Positions 55,858 to 64,000 of a stretch of 64,000 bases of DNA are shown one piece after another (position 1 is the first letter of the stretch; each line of letters begins with the position of its first letter). A program made the translations under genes and the position numbers. This DNA comes from Tectiglobus sp965223355. GTDB lineage: Bacteria > Pseudomonadota > Alphaproteobacteria > Rhizobiales > Hyphomicrobiaceae. Location: assembly GCA_965223355.1 (NCBI GenBank), contig CBDCWE010000003.1:124001-188000 (forward strand), given 5' to 3'. The notes below the pieces were generated by a model. The model was given only the letters and a program-made list of their open reading frames with translations, ran no database searches and was not told the origin of the DNA.

Positions 55858-58509
55858 ATGAAAACCGACACGCCGCGCCCGATCCACCTCAAAGACTATC
55901 GCCCGTCCAACTATTTGATCGACCACGTCGACCTCGACTTCGTGCTCGATGCGAGCGCAACGAAGGTTCGTTCGCGCCTCAAGGTCCGCCCCAACCCGAC
56001 TGCCGCGCCCGGCACCCGGACATTGCACCTCGATGGCGAACAGCTGCAGCTGGACCGCGTCAGACTAAACGGCAAGGTGCTCGACCCAAACGCCTTTTCT
56101 GTCACCCGGTCGGCGCTCATTCTGCCCAAACTGCCGAACGAGCAGTTCACCCTGGAAATCGAAACGACGATCAACCCCGCGGCCAACACCGCACTCACCG
56201 GCCTCTATCGCTCGAAAAACATCTACTGCACGCAGTGCGAGGCAGAGGGCTTTCGCCGCATCACATATTTTCTCGATCGCCCCGATGTCCTGGCCACCTA
56301 TACGACCCGCATTGAAGCCGACGTCGAGGAAGCGGCAACCTTACTCTCGAACGGCAATCCAACCGAGCGCGGCACCCTCGCCGGCGGCCGGCGCCACTAC
56401 GCGATCTGGAAAGACCCGCACCCAAAGCCCAGCTACCTGTTCGCCCTGGTTGGCGGCAATCTCACGTCGATCGCGTCGACGTTCAAAACCGCATCGGGCA
56501 AAACCGTTGATCTGCGCATCTATGTCGAGGCCGGCAAGGAAAACCGTTGCGACTGGGCGATGGACGCGCTCAAGCGTTCGATGATCTGGGACGAAAGACG
56601 GTTTGGCTGCGAATACGATCTCGACGTCTTCAACATTGTTGCGGTTTCCGACTTTAATATGGGGGCGATGGAGAACAAGGGTCTCAACATTTTCAATGAC
56701 CGCCTGATCCTAGCCTCACCCGAGACGGCAACCGACCTCAATTACCTGCGCATCGAATCCGTCGTCGCGCACGAATACTTCCACAACTGGACCGGCAACC
56801 GCATCACCTGCCGCGACTGGTTCCAACTGTGCCTGAAAGAGGGCCTCACCGTATTTCGCGATCAAGAATTCACCGCCGACGAACGTGACCGCACGGTCGA
56901 GCGCATCGACAGCGTCCGGGCGCTGCGCATGCATCAATTCCCGGAAGACGCCGGTCCGCTGGCCCATCCGGTGCGCCCGTCGAGCTATATCGAGATCAAC
57001 AATTTCTATACGGCGACCGTCTACGAAAAAGGGGCGGAGCTGGTCCGCATGATCCAGACCATTTGCGGCGTCGATGGTTTTCGCAAGGGCATGGATCTCT
57101 ACTTCGAGCGCCACGACGGTGATGCCGCCACGATCGAGGATTTCATCGCATGTTTCGAAGATGCAACCGGCGTTGATCTCAAGCAGTTTCGAACCTGGTA
57201 TAATCAGGCCGGCACGCCCGAGCTGGTTTGCAGGTTCGCCTACGATGCAGCCGGCAACAGCGCCGAACTGACCGTCGAGCAAGTCCTGATGCCGACACCG
57301 GGCGAGACCAAGAAAAAGCCGCTGCACATTCCATTGAAGCTCGGCCTGATCGGACCGGACGGCCATGATCTCGATCTGGTCCTCGCCAATGGTGATGCGG
57401 TCCCCGACGGCGTCGTCGCCATCACCCGTCGTCGCCAGAAGTTCAAGTTCAAGAACATTCCGGTGCGCCCGGTGCCGTCATATTTGCGTGGCTTTTCGGC
57501 GCCCGTGAACTTGACCGCGGTTCAGTCCGACCGCGATCTCGAATTTCTGATGGCTCACGACGGCGATCTTTTCAGCCGCTGGCAGGCCACCATCGATTAC
57601 GCGACGCGCATTCTCATCCAACTCACCAAAGCCCGCGATCCCAAAAAACACACCGCGCGCATGCGCGCCTATGCCGATGCGCTGCGCAAATCACTAACCG
57701 ATGACAACCTGAACCATGCCTATCGCGCCGAGCTTCTCAAGCTTCCGAGCGAAGCCGACGTGGCGCGCGAAATCGGGCGCAATGTCGACCCCGATGCCAT
57801 TCTCGCAGCACGGCGCCTGTTCACCAAGACGATCGCGAGAGCAATCGGCCGTGAGCTGGAAGTGGTCTACAACACGACCGACGCCGGGTCGGAGTTTTCC
57901 GCCGATGCCGCCAGCGCCGGCCGCCGCGCCCTCACCAATGCAGCGCTGACGCTGCTTAGCGCTCGCAACACGGCAACGGACAAGGACACCCTTCACAACC
58001 ACTTCCTGACCGCAACAAACATGACCGATGAGGCGCATGCCTTCGCTCTCCTGTCGGTTTACGGTGGCCGAAGACGGGCGGCCGCCCTGGACAGATTTTA
58101 CGCGCGCTGGAAAGACGACCATATCGTCGTCGACACGTGGTTCAGCGTCCAGGCAACGACGCCGGCCAAAGGCACCCTGGCGCAGGTCAAGCGCCTGCTT
58201 CGCCACGAACGGTTCGCCCTGACCAACCCGAACAAGGTCCGCGCTCTGATCGGCAGCTTTGCCGGCGCCAACCTGACGCAGTTCAACCGTGCCGACGGCG
58301 CCGGTTACGCGTTCGTTGCCAAACAGGTCCTCGCCCTTGATGCGATCAACCCGCAAGTGGCCGCCCGTCTGCTCAACGCGTTCCGTTCGTGGCGATCGAT
58401 GGAGGCCCAGCGCCGCGGCCATGCCCAGCAGGTTCTGACGAACCTTGCCGGCACGCCGGATCTGTCCCGGGATGTTTATGAAATTGCCTCGAAAATGCTG
58501 GAAGGATAA
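55858..58509 (+). CDS. pepN: Aminopeptidase N (M1 family)
   Basis: 883 residues; zinc aminopeptidase that removes N-terminal residues from peptides in the cytoplasm. The substrate-binding GAMENKGL is at residues 269-276. Zinc ligands are H305, H309 (HEYFH) and E328 (LKEGL). The long C-terminal domain has the DUF3458 ending with NPNKVRALIGSFAGANLTQF. The start MKTDTPRPIHLKDYRPSNYL matches the E. coli-type PepN N-terminus. An AT-rich hairpin (58504-58511 with 58525-58532) overlaps its stop codon. Confidence 0.96.
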   Translation: MKTDTPRPIHLKDYRPSNYLIDHVDLDFVLDASATKVRSRLKVRPNPTAAPGTRTLHLDGEQLQLDRVRLNGKVLDPNAFSVTRSALILPKLPNEQFTLEIETTINPAANTALTGLYRSKNIYCTQCEAEGFRRITYFLDRPDVLATYTTRIEADVEEAATLLSNGNPTERGTLAGGRRHYAIWKDPHPKPSYLFALVGGNLTSIASTFKTASGKTVDLRIYVEAGKENRCDWAMDALKRSMIWDERRFGCEYDLDVFNIVAVSDFNMGAMENKGLNIFNDRLILASPETATDLNYLRIESVVAHEYFHNWTGNRITCRDWFQLCLKEGLTVFRDQEFTADERDRTVERIDSVRALRMHQFPEDAGPLAHPVRPSSYIEINNFYTATVYEKGAELVRMIQTICGVDGFRKGMDLYFERHDGDAATIEDFIACFEDATGVDLKQFRTWYNQAGTPELVCRFAYDAAGNSAELTVEQVLMPTPGETKKKPLHIPLKLGLIGPDGHDLDLVLANGDAVPDGVVAITRRRQKFKFKNIPVRPVPSYLRGFSAPVNLTAVQSDRDLEFLMAHDGDLFSRWQATIDYATRILIQLTKARDPKKHTARMRAYADALRKSLTDDNLNHAYRAELLKLPSEADVAREIGRNVDPDAILAARRLFTKTIARAIGRELEVVYNTTDAGSEFSADAASAGRRALTNAALTLLSARNTATDKDTLHNHFLTATNMTDEAHAFALLSVYGGRRRAAALDRFYARWKDDHIVVDTWFSVQATTPAKGTLAQVKRLLRHERFALTNPNKVRALIGSFAGANLTQFNRADGAGYAFVAKQVLALDAINPQVAARLLNAFRSWRSMEAQRRGHAQQVLTNLAGTPDLSRDVYEIASKMLEG

Positions 58510-58631
58510 TATTTTACAGCGATTTATTATCCTCGACACCGTTGGCGAAATCGATTGAACTGGTGTTGCGATTCGAGATTTGGGGGCTCGTTTCGCGATT
58601 GGATGGCAATAATCAGAACTTGGGGTAGAGC

Positions 58632-59390
58632 ATGACGCGGGCGGTCGCCGTCTGTGCGCGCAAGCAGCGTGCGCGCAGCAGTTTCACATCGTTGACCGAC
58701 GGGCGCCGTGATCCGCTTGCAGACCTGTCACATCAGATCGCCCACGAGTTGCGTACGCCACTGAACGCAGTGATCGGTTTTTCGGACCTGATGCGCAACG
58801 AGCTGCTCGGCCCGATCGGCAATGCCCGCTATCGCGAATATCTCCAGCATATCAGCGAAAGTGCCCAGCAGATGCTGCGCGCGGCCGATCAGACCCTCAA
58901 CATCACATCGATCCTGGCGGCACCGAAACCGATTACCGAAGCCAAGCCGTTCAATCTTGCCGCGGCGCTGGCTCATGCCGCCGAACTCGCGGAGCGAACC
59001 AATGCCGTCGCCGGGCCCGCAGTCCAACTTGAGGTCTGTCCGACGATGGAAGTCTGGGGCGACGATGAAACGGTCATTGCCGCACTGGCCCATCTCGTTC
59101 GCGCCGCAGCGCTCACCGTTGAGGCCAGCGAGGCCGTACGACTGGCGGCCTCCCGCCTCAACTACGACAGCTTAGCGCTCACGGTTTGCACATCCGTGAC
59201 CGCCGGCGCCCTGCCCGAGCAAGCGCCGAACAAACCACCGGAAATGCCGGAGGGCAAACTGCTCGTTGCGCTGGCCGTGTCGCTCCTCAACATGCAGGGA
59301 GCGCATGTCGAAACCCGCACGGTCAGCACCAGCGCCCTCGACGTTTCGATCGAATTCGAACTCTCGCCGCAGCAGGCTTTGGCGCTGTGA
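58632..59390 (+). CDS. Histidine-kinase-like protein with degenerate ATPase domain
   Basis: 252 residues. The HisKA dimerisation and phosphoacceptor domain is intact: DLSHQIAHELRTPLNAVIGF with H38. The C-terminal region aligns in layout with a HATPase_c domain, but the N-box asparagine is missing (ALAHLVRAAALTV), the DxGxG box is absent, and the second glycine box reads PEGKLLVALAVSLLNMQG. It therefore probably cannot bind ATP normally. No membrane segment or sensor domain is seen. It may act as a phosphotransfer or scaffold protein. A family 2 repeat follows. Confidence 0.75.
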   Translation: MTRAVAVCARKQRARSSFTSLTDGRRDPLADLSHQIAHELRTPLNAVIGFSDLMRNELLGPIGNARYREYLQHISESAQQMLRAADQTLNITSILAAPKPITEAKPFNLAAALAHAAELAERTNAVAGPAVQLEVCPTMEVWGDDETVIAALAHLVRAAALTVEASEAVRLAASRLNYDSLALTVCTSVTAGALPEQAPNKPPEMPEGKLLVALAVSLLNMQGAHVETRTVSTSALDVSIEFELSPQQALAL

Positions 59391-59396
59391 TCAGAT

Positions 59397-59560
59397 GAAC
59401 TGGCCCTGTCCAGGGGATGATCCCCTGGTCGGGGTGTTTGAGGGGCTGACAAGCCCCTCAAGGATCGCCGCCAAGCGGCGATATGTTAAGGGCTCCGCCG
59501 TTGCCGATCCCGCCAAAGGGCCTTGCCCTTTGGAAACCCAGTGACTTGATCAGAGGTTGC
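59397..59560 (+). repeat. Family 2 five-hairpin repeat, subfamily variant
   Basis: Hairpins 1, 2, 3 and 5 are fully paired. Hairpin 4 is altered to GGGCTCCGCCGTTGCC, a state shared with the 61362 copy. Terminal repeats are decayed except for AGAGGTT at the right. It lies between the HK-like gene and the metal-sensor gene. Confidence 0.85.
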
Positions 59561-59561
59561 T

Positions 59562-60071
59562 TTAGTCGCCGCGGCCGTGCCACCGGCGCCAGCGCTGCCG
59601 GTGATGCTCGCGCCACGTCAGAAACAGGCGCCGCTCGTCCGCCGTCATCGCTGCTGCGATGCTCGGAAAAATATCGCTGCGTCGAAGGCGCAACTGCGCA
59701 CGTGCCTCGTGAAGTTTGCGATTGGCGATAGCGAATTGTTCAGGGCTGAACGGCACTTGCGCCATGGCCTCCCGCGCCGCCCGCCGTGCGGCCCGCAGAT
59801 TGCGCCGCAATTGATCGAACTCCGGCCGTCGTTGCGCGAAGATCCTTTGCAAGACTTCGCGGCGCTCGGCCGGTAACTTCCGCAGAAACGCTCCGAAATG
59901 GCGCGGCGCGCCGGCTTGGCGGTAGACTTGGCCCTGGTGCCATTTCCAGATCGCACCAATGACGATGCCGACGACGATCAGGTTGAGCGCCAGCGAGCTA
60001 ACAAAGCCGATCCAGAGCCACCGCGATGCGCGGCGTTTTGGAGGCGCAGTCGATGCCGTTTCCGCGCTCAT
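59562..60071 (-). CDS. Periplasmic heavy-metal-resistance/sensor-like protein (CnrX/Spy-like)
   Basis: 169 residues. One N-terminal membrane anchor (WLWIGFVSSLALNLIVVGIV, about 18-42) is followed by a long Arg-rich helical periplasmic part (LRKLPAERREVLQRIF, LRRNLRAARRAAREAM, FAIANRKLHEARAQLRLRR). This pattern fits the Metal_resist/LTXXQ-like family that accompanies ECF sigma factors in CnrYXH systems. No obvious metal-ligand cluster apart from the His/Arg-rich end. Its ATG overlaps the stop of the anti-sigma-like gene, so it is the third gene of a sigma operon. Confidence 0.7.
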   Translation of the reverse strand: MSAETASTAPPKRRASRWLWIGFVSSLALNLIVVGIVIGAIWKWHQGQVYRQAGAPRHFGAFLRKLPAERREVLQRIFAQRRPEFDQLRRNLRAARRAAREAMAQVPFSPEQFAIANRKLHEARAQLRLRRSDIFPSIAAAMTADERRLFLTWREHHRQRWRRWHGRGD

Positions 60072-60628
60072 AGAAACTCCTCTTCCACCGGCCCAAATCC
60101 ATCATCGAGCGAACCGACGCCCTCGTGCGGCGCACCGAGCCCGGCCAGTTCCGTCATGCCGGTGGCGGCCGGTTCGACAATGCCGCTCGCACCGACGATC
60201 ACGCCGAGCACCAGCGATGCGGCCAAAGCCGCTCCCAACATCCAATTTGGCGGCGGGCCATGTTGATCGCGCGCGATGGTTGCGCGCGGGGCGGGCGTGC
60301 TGCTGCGGGCCGGAAACGCGATCACGCCGGGCGTCGGGTGCTGCGCTGTTCGCTCGCGCGCAGCGGTCTGCCCGACGTGGGCCATCAGATGATCCGCGAG
60401 CCGCGCCCGCCGTGCACCCTCGCCGACCGCATCCGTCGCCGCCAGATCGAGCAGCCGGTCGAAGGCAGCGCCATGGCCGACAAGCTGCTTTGCATCCGGA
60501 TCCGCGTCGACGAAGGCGCACAGCAGCGCCCTGTCTGGCGCCGGCCAGCGCGCGCTATCACCGCCGTAGGCCGCCACCACCTCCGCCAGGCGCTCCATCA
60601 ATCTGTCCCGGTCTGCATCCACCGTCAT
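60068..60628 (-). CDS. Putative membrane anti-sigma factor
   Basis: 186 residues. A cytoplasmic N-terminal part (about 1-125: DRLMERLAEVVAAYGGDSAR, DRLLDLAATDAVGEGARRAR) precedes one membrane helix (about 127-150, NWMLGAALAASLVLGVIVGA) and a short acidic periplasmic tail. No zinc-binding HxxxCxxC motif is seen. The role is inferred from its position between an ECF sigma factor (24 bp upstream) and a periplasmic sensor-like protein, to which it is coupled by a four-base overlap. Confidence 0.7.
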   Translation of the reverse strand: MTVDADRDRLMERLAEVVAAYGGDSARWPAPDRALLCAFVDADPDAKQLVGHGAAFDRLLDLAATDAVGEGARRARLADHLMAHVGQTAARERTAQHPTPGVIAFPARSSTPAPRATIARDQHGPPPNWMLGAALAASLVLGVIVGASGIVEPAATGMTELAGLGAPHEGVGSLDDGFGPVEEEFL

Positions 60629-60652
60629 GATCGGCTCCAACCAAGCATCATT

Positions 60653-61279
60653 TCAACCATGCTCCGCGATCGCGAGAAGCTCGCGCCATTCATCCTTCAA
60701 GACCTCACGCAGCGCCCGTCTCGCTCTCGCCAGCAGTGATTCCAGCGCCTCCTGAGAGATATCCAGCATCGCCGCCACTTCGCGCTGGCTCATATCCTCG
60801 AAGTGGAACAATGTCAGCGCAATCCGCTGGCGGTCCGGCAAACCGCCAATGGCGATTTTCACTCGTTCGGCGATGTCCTGTTCGGCAAGGTCGGTCAGTT
60901 GCGACGGACCGACGGACTGCTCCGGAATATCGTCGCTGACGTCAAGCCGGCGCCCCGCCCGCAGCCGGTCAATGGCGAGATTGGCGGCCACGCGGCGCAG
61001 CCACGGCCCGATCCCGTGACCGCCGACGTCGATCTTGGCCGCATCGCGCCACAGCCGCAACAACGCTTCCTGGGCCACGTCTTCGGCTTCGGCCTCATCG
61101 CGCAGGATGCGGCGCGATACGGACAGGACCGGGCCAAGGTGGCGCTCGACGAGGATGCGGAAGGCCGCGGCATCGCCCGCCCCGGCCCGTGCCAGCAATG
61201 CTGCCTCATCACCGCTCATCGCACCTGCCAAGCCGTTGTCGACGGCAACCGCGGCCGGGGCTGTCGCCATTGTGCTCAA
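60653..61279 (-). CDS. ECF-type RNA polymerase sigma factor
   Basis: 208 residues. Region 2 (FRILVERHLGPVLSVSRRIL, DEAEAEDVAQEALLRLWRDA) and region 4 (LPDRQRIALTLFHFEDMSQR then EVAAMLDISQEALESLLARA) are clear, with no regions 1 or 3. It leads an operon with an anti-sigma-like and a metal-sensor-like gene. In known systems of this shape, envelope metal or stress releases the sigma factor. Confidence 0.9.
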   Translation of the reverse strand: MSTMATAPAAVAVDNGLAGAMSGDEAALLARAGAGDAAAFRILVERHLGPVLSVSRRILRDEAEAEDVAQEALLRLWRDAAKIDVGGHGIGPWLRRVAANLAIDRLRAGRRLDVSDDIPEQSVGPSQLTDLAEQDIAERVKIAIGGLPDRQRIALTLFHFEDMSQREVAAMLDISQEALESLLARARRALREVLKDEWRELLAIAEHG

Positions 61280-61361
61280 AGACTAAGTCTCCTTCGCCGG
61301 AACGTGATCGCCAACTGAGGCGGTTTTGTGCGGCGGTGTCAACGTGACCGGCCCAGACGCT

Positions 61362-61531
61362 CAGATCATGTAAACAAGTCTCAGGCCTCCAAAGGGCAAC
61401 GCCCTTTGGCGGGATCGGCAACGGCAGAGCCCTTAACATACCGCCGCGTTGCGGCGATCCTTGAGGGGCTTTCAGCCCCTCAAACTCCCCGACCAGGGGT
61501 TGGACCCCTGGACCCTCATTCAGAGGGTGCC
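61362..61531 (-). repeat. Family 2 five-hairpin repeat, inverted copy
   Basis: About 170 bp in reverse orientation. Hairpins 1, 2, 3 and 5 pair (hairpin 3 has one mispair). Hairpin 4 carries the same GGCAACGGCAGAGCCC change as the 59397 copy. It lies between the sigma-factor and EF-hand genes. Nothing else is recognised in 61280-61545. Confidence 0.85.
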
Positions 61532-61545
61532 GAACTCTGAACGGC

Positions 61546-62499
61546 TCAGAGCCGGCGCTCATCGCCGCCGCGATGCCGGCGCTCGTCACGTCCGTAATGG
61601 TCATAATCATGGCGGCCATGGGAACGATGCCAGCGCTTCCACTTGCGCCAGCGCCGCGGCAGCTCATCGCGCGACAGCTCGCCATCACCGTCGTAGTCGA
61701 GCCTGGCAAAGCGGTCGTTGCGGGCCTTGAGGAACTGATCACGTGTCAGCTTGCCATCGCCGGACGCGCCAAAGCGATGCAGGAACCGCCGCGCACGATA
61801 GTCGACGATTTCGGCCTTGAAGCGCGTCACGTCGGCCTCATCGACTGCACCGTCTTGGTTGCGGTCCCAACGCGCAAAGCGCTTGGCGGCGGCGGCCTGA
61901 GCTTCAGCCAGCGAGATCTGGCCGTCACCGTCGCCGTCGGCCCCGCGCAGAATGCGCAAGAACCGGCGCCCGCGACCACGCCGGCCACGATGGAAATCGC
62001 TCTTGCCGCTGAGAAAGCCGCGGCCGCGCAGCATCGGCGGCAGATCGGCGTCGGTGATCTGGCCGTCGCGGTCGAGATCAAAGCGCGCAAAAATCGTGCT
62101 GATCCGGCCTTCGAATTCCGCCTTGGTGACCTTGCCGTCGCGGTCGCTGTCGAACCGGCGTATCATGCGCCGCGCAAACCGCTCTGCGCGGTGCATTCTG
62201 CGCCCGCCACGGCGCGCCATACGCCGCGCGATGACCTGGCGCGCCTCCTCGGCATCGACGACGCCATCGCCGTTCTCGTCGATCTGAGCAAAGCGCGCGC
62301 GCGAGCGGGCATCGTAGCGCTGCTTGGTGATCGGTCCGCGCCACCACGACCGCCAGCGGCCTTCGTGGCGATATTCACCATGACCGCCATAATAGCCGCC
62401 ACGATCGTCGACGTGACGCACGCCCTGCGCGGCAACCGCGGTGGCGCCGGCGCCGAGAGCAACCGCGCCCGCAATGATCCAGAACCTTTTGCTCGGCAT
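61546..62499 (-). CDS. Secreted protein with seven EF-hand motifs
   Basis: 317 residues. A signal peptide (MPSKRFWIIAGAVALGAGAT, cleavage near AVAA) is followed by a His/Gly/Arg-rich stretch. Then come the calcium loops DENGDGVVDAEE, DSDRDGKVTKAE, DLDRDGQITDAD, DGDGDGQISLAE, DRNQDGAVDEAD, GASGDGKLTRDQ and DYDGDGELSRDE. The sixth has Gly in place of the first Asp. AAGGAGA precedes the ATG. It probably binds calcium in the periplasm; the C-terminus is basic and His-rich. Its neighbour is the ECF sigma operon. Confidence 0.85.
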   Translation of the reverse strand: MPSKRFWIIAGAVALGAGATAVAAQGVRHVDDRGGYYGGHGEYRHEGRWRSWWRGPITKQRYDARSRARFAQIDENGDGVVDAEEARQVIARRMARRGGRRMHRAERFARRMIRRFDSDRDGKVTKAEFEGRISTIFARFDLDRDGQITDADLPPMLRGRGFLSGKSDFHRGRRGRGRRFLRILRGADGDGDGQISLAEAQAAAAKRFARWDRNQDGAVDEADVTRFKAEIVDYRARRFLHRFGASGDGKLTRDQFLKARNDRFARLDYDGDGELSRDELPRRWRKWKRWHRSHGRHDYDHYGRDERRHRGGDERRL

Positions 62500-62593
62500 T
62501 GATTTCTCCTTGAGATAAACGGCCCGGACTGGCCGCTCTAAGGAAACAACGATCAGCCGCGCGCAGATCCGTCGCAACTGTGCCGAGAAACGC

Positions 62594-64000
62594 TCAATTC
62601 ACGACCCGGTCGAAGATCGCCGCACTGGCGCCCATGGCCTGGCGCATTTTCGCCTCAAGCAACGCGAAATTCGGCTCTCCGGCGGTCCGCGCCAGCAACT
62701 CCTTGAGGCCGTCGGGCGCGGTCTGCGGATCAAACGGGCCTTCGAAACAGAGCCGGGTGATCTGGCCGAGCGACTGCAGCAGTCCCAACGTTTCGAGCAG
62801 TATCGCAGCGTCGGCGCCGTCGATCAAATCGCGGTCACGCAGTTTGTTGATGGCATCCTGGGTGTTCTGGTCGAGGACGTCGGGATGGTCGAAGGCATGG
62901 ACGAGTTGCAGATACTGACCGGTGAACTCGATGTCGACCAGACCGCCGCGGACCTGCTTCAAGTCCCAGATATTCTCGGTGCCCTTTTCCTTTGCGATCC
63001 GCGCGCGCATATCACGAACATCCGCCGCGATCTTTGCCGCATCGCGCTCGACCACGAGCGCGCGATGGATCGCCGCCTCGATCTTCGCGCGCAGCTGTTG
63101 CGGCCCTGAGATCACCCGCGCGCGGGTCAATGCCATGTGCTCCCAGGTCCAGGCCTGCGCGCGCTGGTACTCGACAAAGCTCGACAGCTGCGTTGCAACC
63201 GGTCCCTTCTGACCTGACGGGCGCAACCGCATGTCGACCTCGTAGAGCTGACCTTCGGCGGTCGGCGCCGAGAGTGCGCTGATCAGCCGTTGCGTGAGGC
63301 GGGCATAATACTGACTGACCGCCAGCGGTCGCGCACCGTCCGAGCCCGTCGCCTTGGGATCAAACTCGTAGACCGTAATCAGGTCGAGATCGGATGATGC
63401 CGTCATTTCGCGGCCGCCGAGCTTGCCCATCGCCACAACACCAACGCCGCCGCCGGCCACCCGTCCGTGACGCTGGGCAAAGTCGTCGTCGACGGCGGCA
63501 TGTAGTTGGCGGATGAGTTCCTCGGCGAGAACGGCAAACGCGCCGCCCGCATTGTCGGCGCCAATCACCCCGGTCAGGATCCGCACCGCCACCAGGAACA
63601 TTTGTTCGCCACCGATCACACGGGCCTGGTCGAGCAGCTCTTCATAGGAGGCCGCATTGGCAAGCTCGTCGGCAACAATGGCGGCAATCTCTGCCTGCTT
63701 AGGGATCGTGCCGATGATCCTGGGATCGAGCACGGCATCAAACACGCGACGGCGGCGCGACAAAATATTGGCCAGCCGCGGTGCACTGCCCATGATGTTT
63801 GCAACCAACCGCAGCAGGTCGGGATGCGCCTTGAGCAGGGCAAAGAGCTGAATGCCGGCCGGCAGCCGGCTCAAAAATCGATCGAACCCTGCCAACGCGG
63901 CATCCGGATCGACGGTGTCTGCCAGGGCCTCTATCAGAACCGGTTGGACATCGGTCAGCCGCTCACGCGTCTTTTCCGTGCGCACCGCCGGATAGCGCCC
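62594..64000 (-). CDS. glnE: Bifunctional glutamine-synthetase adenylyltransferase/deadenylylase (partial)
   Basis: The C-terminal ~469 residues of GlnE (normally about 950) are present; the start lies beyond the window. VVAMGKLGGREMTASSDLDL is the second nucleotidyltransferase motif (GKLG...SDLDL), with YEVDMRLRPSGQKGPVATQL and EHMALTRARVI behind it, and KGTENIWDLKQVRGGLVDIE in the C-terminal helical part. The enzyme controls glutamine synthetase by adenylylation in response to PII. It runs on the same strand as the EF-hand gene, 94 bp away. Confidence 0.95.
   Translation of the reverse strand, partial: GRYPAVRTEKTRERLTDVQPVLIEALADTVDPDAALAGFDRFLSRLPAGIQLFALLKAHPDLLRLVANIMGSAPRLANILSRRRRVFDAVLDPRIIGTIPKQAEIAAIVADELANAASYEELLDQARVIGGEQMFLVAVRILTGVIGADNAGGAFAVLAEELIRQLHAAVDDDFAQRHGRVAGGGVGVVAMGKLGGREMTASSDLDLITVYEFDPKATGSDGARPLAVSQYYARLTQRLISALSAPTAEGQLYEVDMRLRPSGQKGPVATQLSSFVEYQRAQAWTWEHMALTRARVISGPQQLRAKIEAAIHRALVVERDAAKIAADVRDMRARIAKEKGTENIWDLKQVRGGLVDIEFTGQYLQLVHAFDHPDVLDQNTQDAINKLRDRDLIDGADAAILLETLGLLQSLGQITRLCFEGPFDPQTAPDGLKELLARTAGEPNFALLEAKMRQAMGASAAIFDRVVN

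Overview
The window reads as chromosomal DNA of a high-GC alphaproteobacterium, most likely of the Hyphomicrobiales (Rhizobiales) or a near neighbour. The basis is the ribosomal and RNA polymerase protein sequences, the tRNA-Tyr/tRNA-Gly/tRNA-Trp-secE-nusG-rplKAJL-rpoBC-rpsLG-fusA-tuf-rpsJ-rplC order, the catabolic gene content (dimethylglycine dehydrogenase family, TRAP transporter, GMC oxidoreductase), and interspersed double-palindrome repeats that resemble the RIME elements of rhizobia. Species and genus cannot be named from the sequence.

Region 1 (1-19060, all on the minus strand) is the core information-processing block: three tRNA genes, secE, nusG, rplK, rplA, rplJ, rplL, rpoB, rpoC, rpsL, rpsG, fusA, tuf, rpsJ and the start of rplC. 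Putative promoters lie upstream of tRNA-Tyr and rpsL, and stem-loops or terminators follow tuf, rpoC, rplL and rplA. The second tuf gene that many relatives carry between tRNA-Gly and tRNA-Trp is missing. A roughly 58 bp stretch there matches the tuf-rpsJ spacer at about 84%, so it looks like the scar of a lost tuf copy.

Region 2 (19080-50000) is accessory and metabolic. It holds rlmB, an AT-richer orphan gene with a possible nuclease core, a gamma-glutamyltranspeptidase, and a one-carbon cluster (FAD/GcvT dehydrogenase, Fe/2OG-dioxygenase-like protein, MetF-like reductase). It continues with a membrane spermidine-synthase-like protein and lipoprotein, a GNAT protein, a Sel1 protein, a GMC oxidoreductase, a GST, a methyltransferase, a TRAP transporter (PQM) with its LacI regulator and two matching operators, moaB, a nitroreductase, a uracil-DNA glycosylase and ETF-ubiquinone oxidoreductase. 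Gene remnants (CaiB N-terminus, porin-like C-terminus, a frameshifted unknown) occur here together with most of the repeats.

Region 3 (50037-64000) holds an amidohydrolase, a divergent mntR / manganese ABC transporter operon around a palindromic operator, pepN, a degenerate histidine-kinase-like protein, an ECF sigma / anti-sigma-like / periplasmic metal-sensor-like operon, a seven-EF-hand secreted protein and the 3' part of glnE.

Two repeat families stand out. Family 1 is a ~135 bp TA-flanked element of two long hairpins; its variants carry compensatory changes in both stems. Family 2 is a ~164 bp element of five successive hairpins with 10 bp terminal inverted repeats. Family 1 copies often abut gene 3' ends, and in three cases supply the stop codon.
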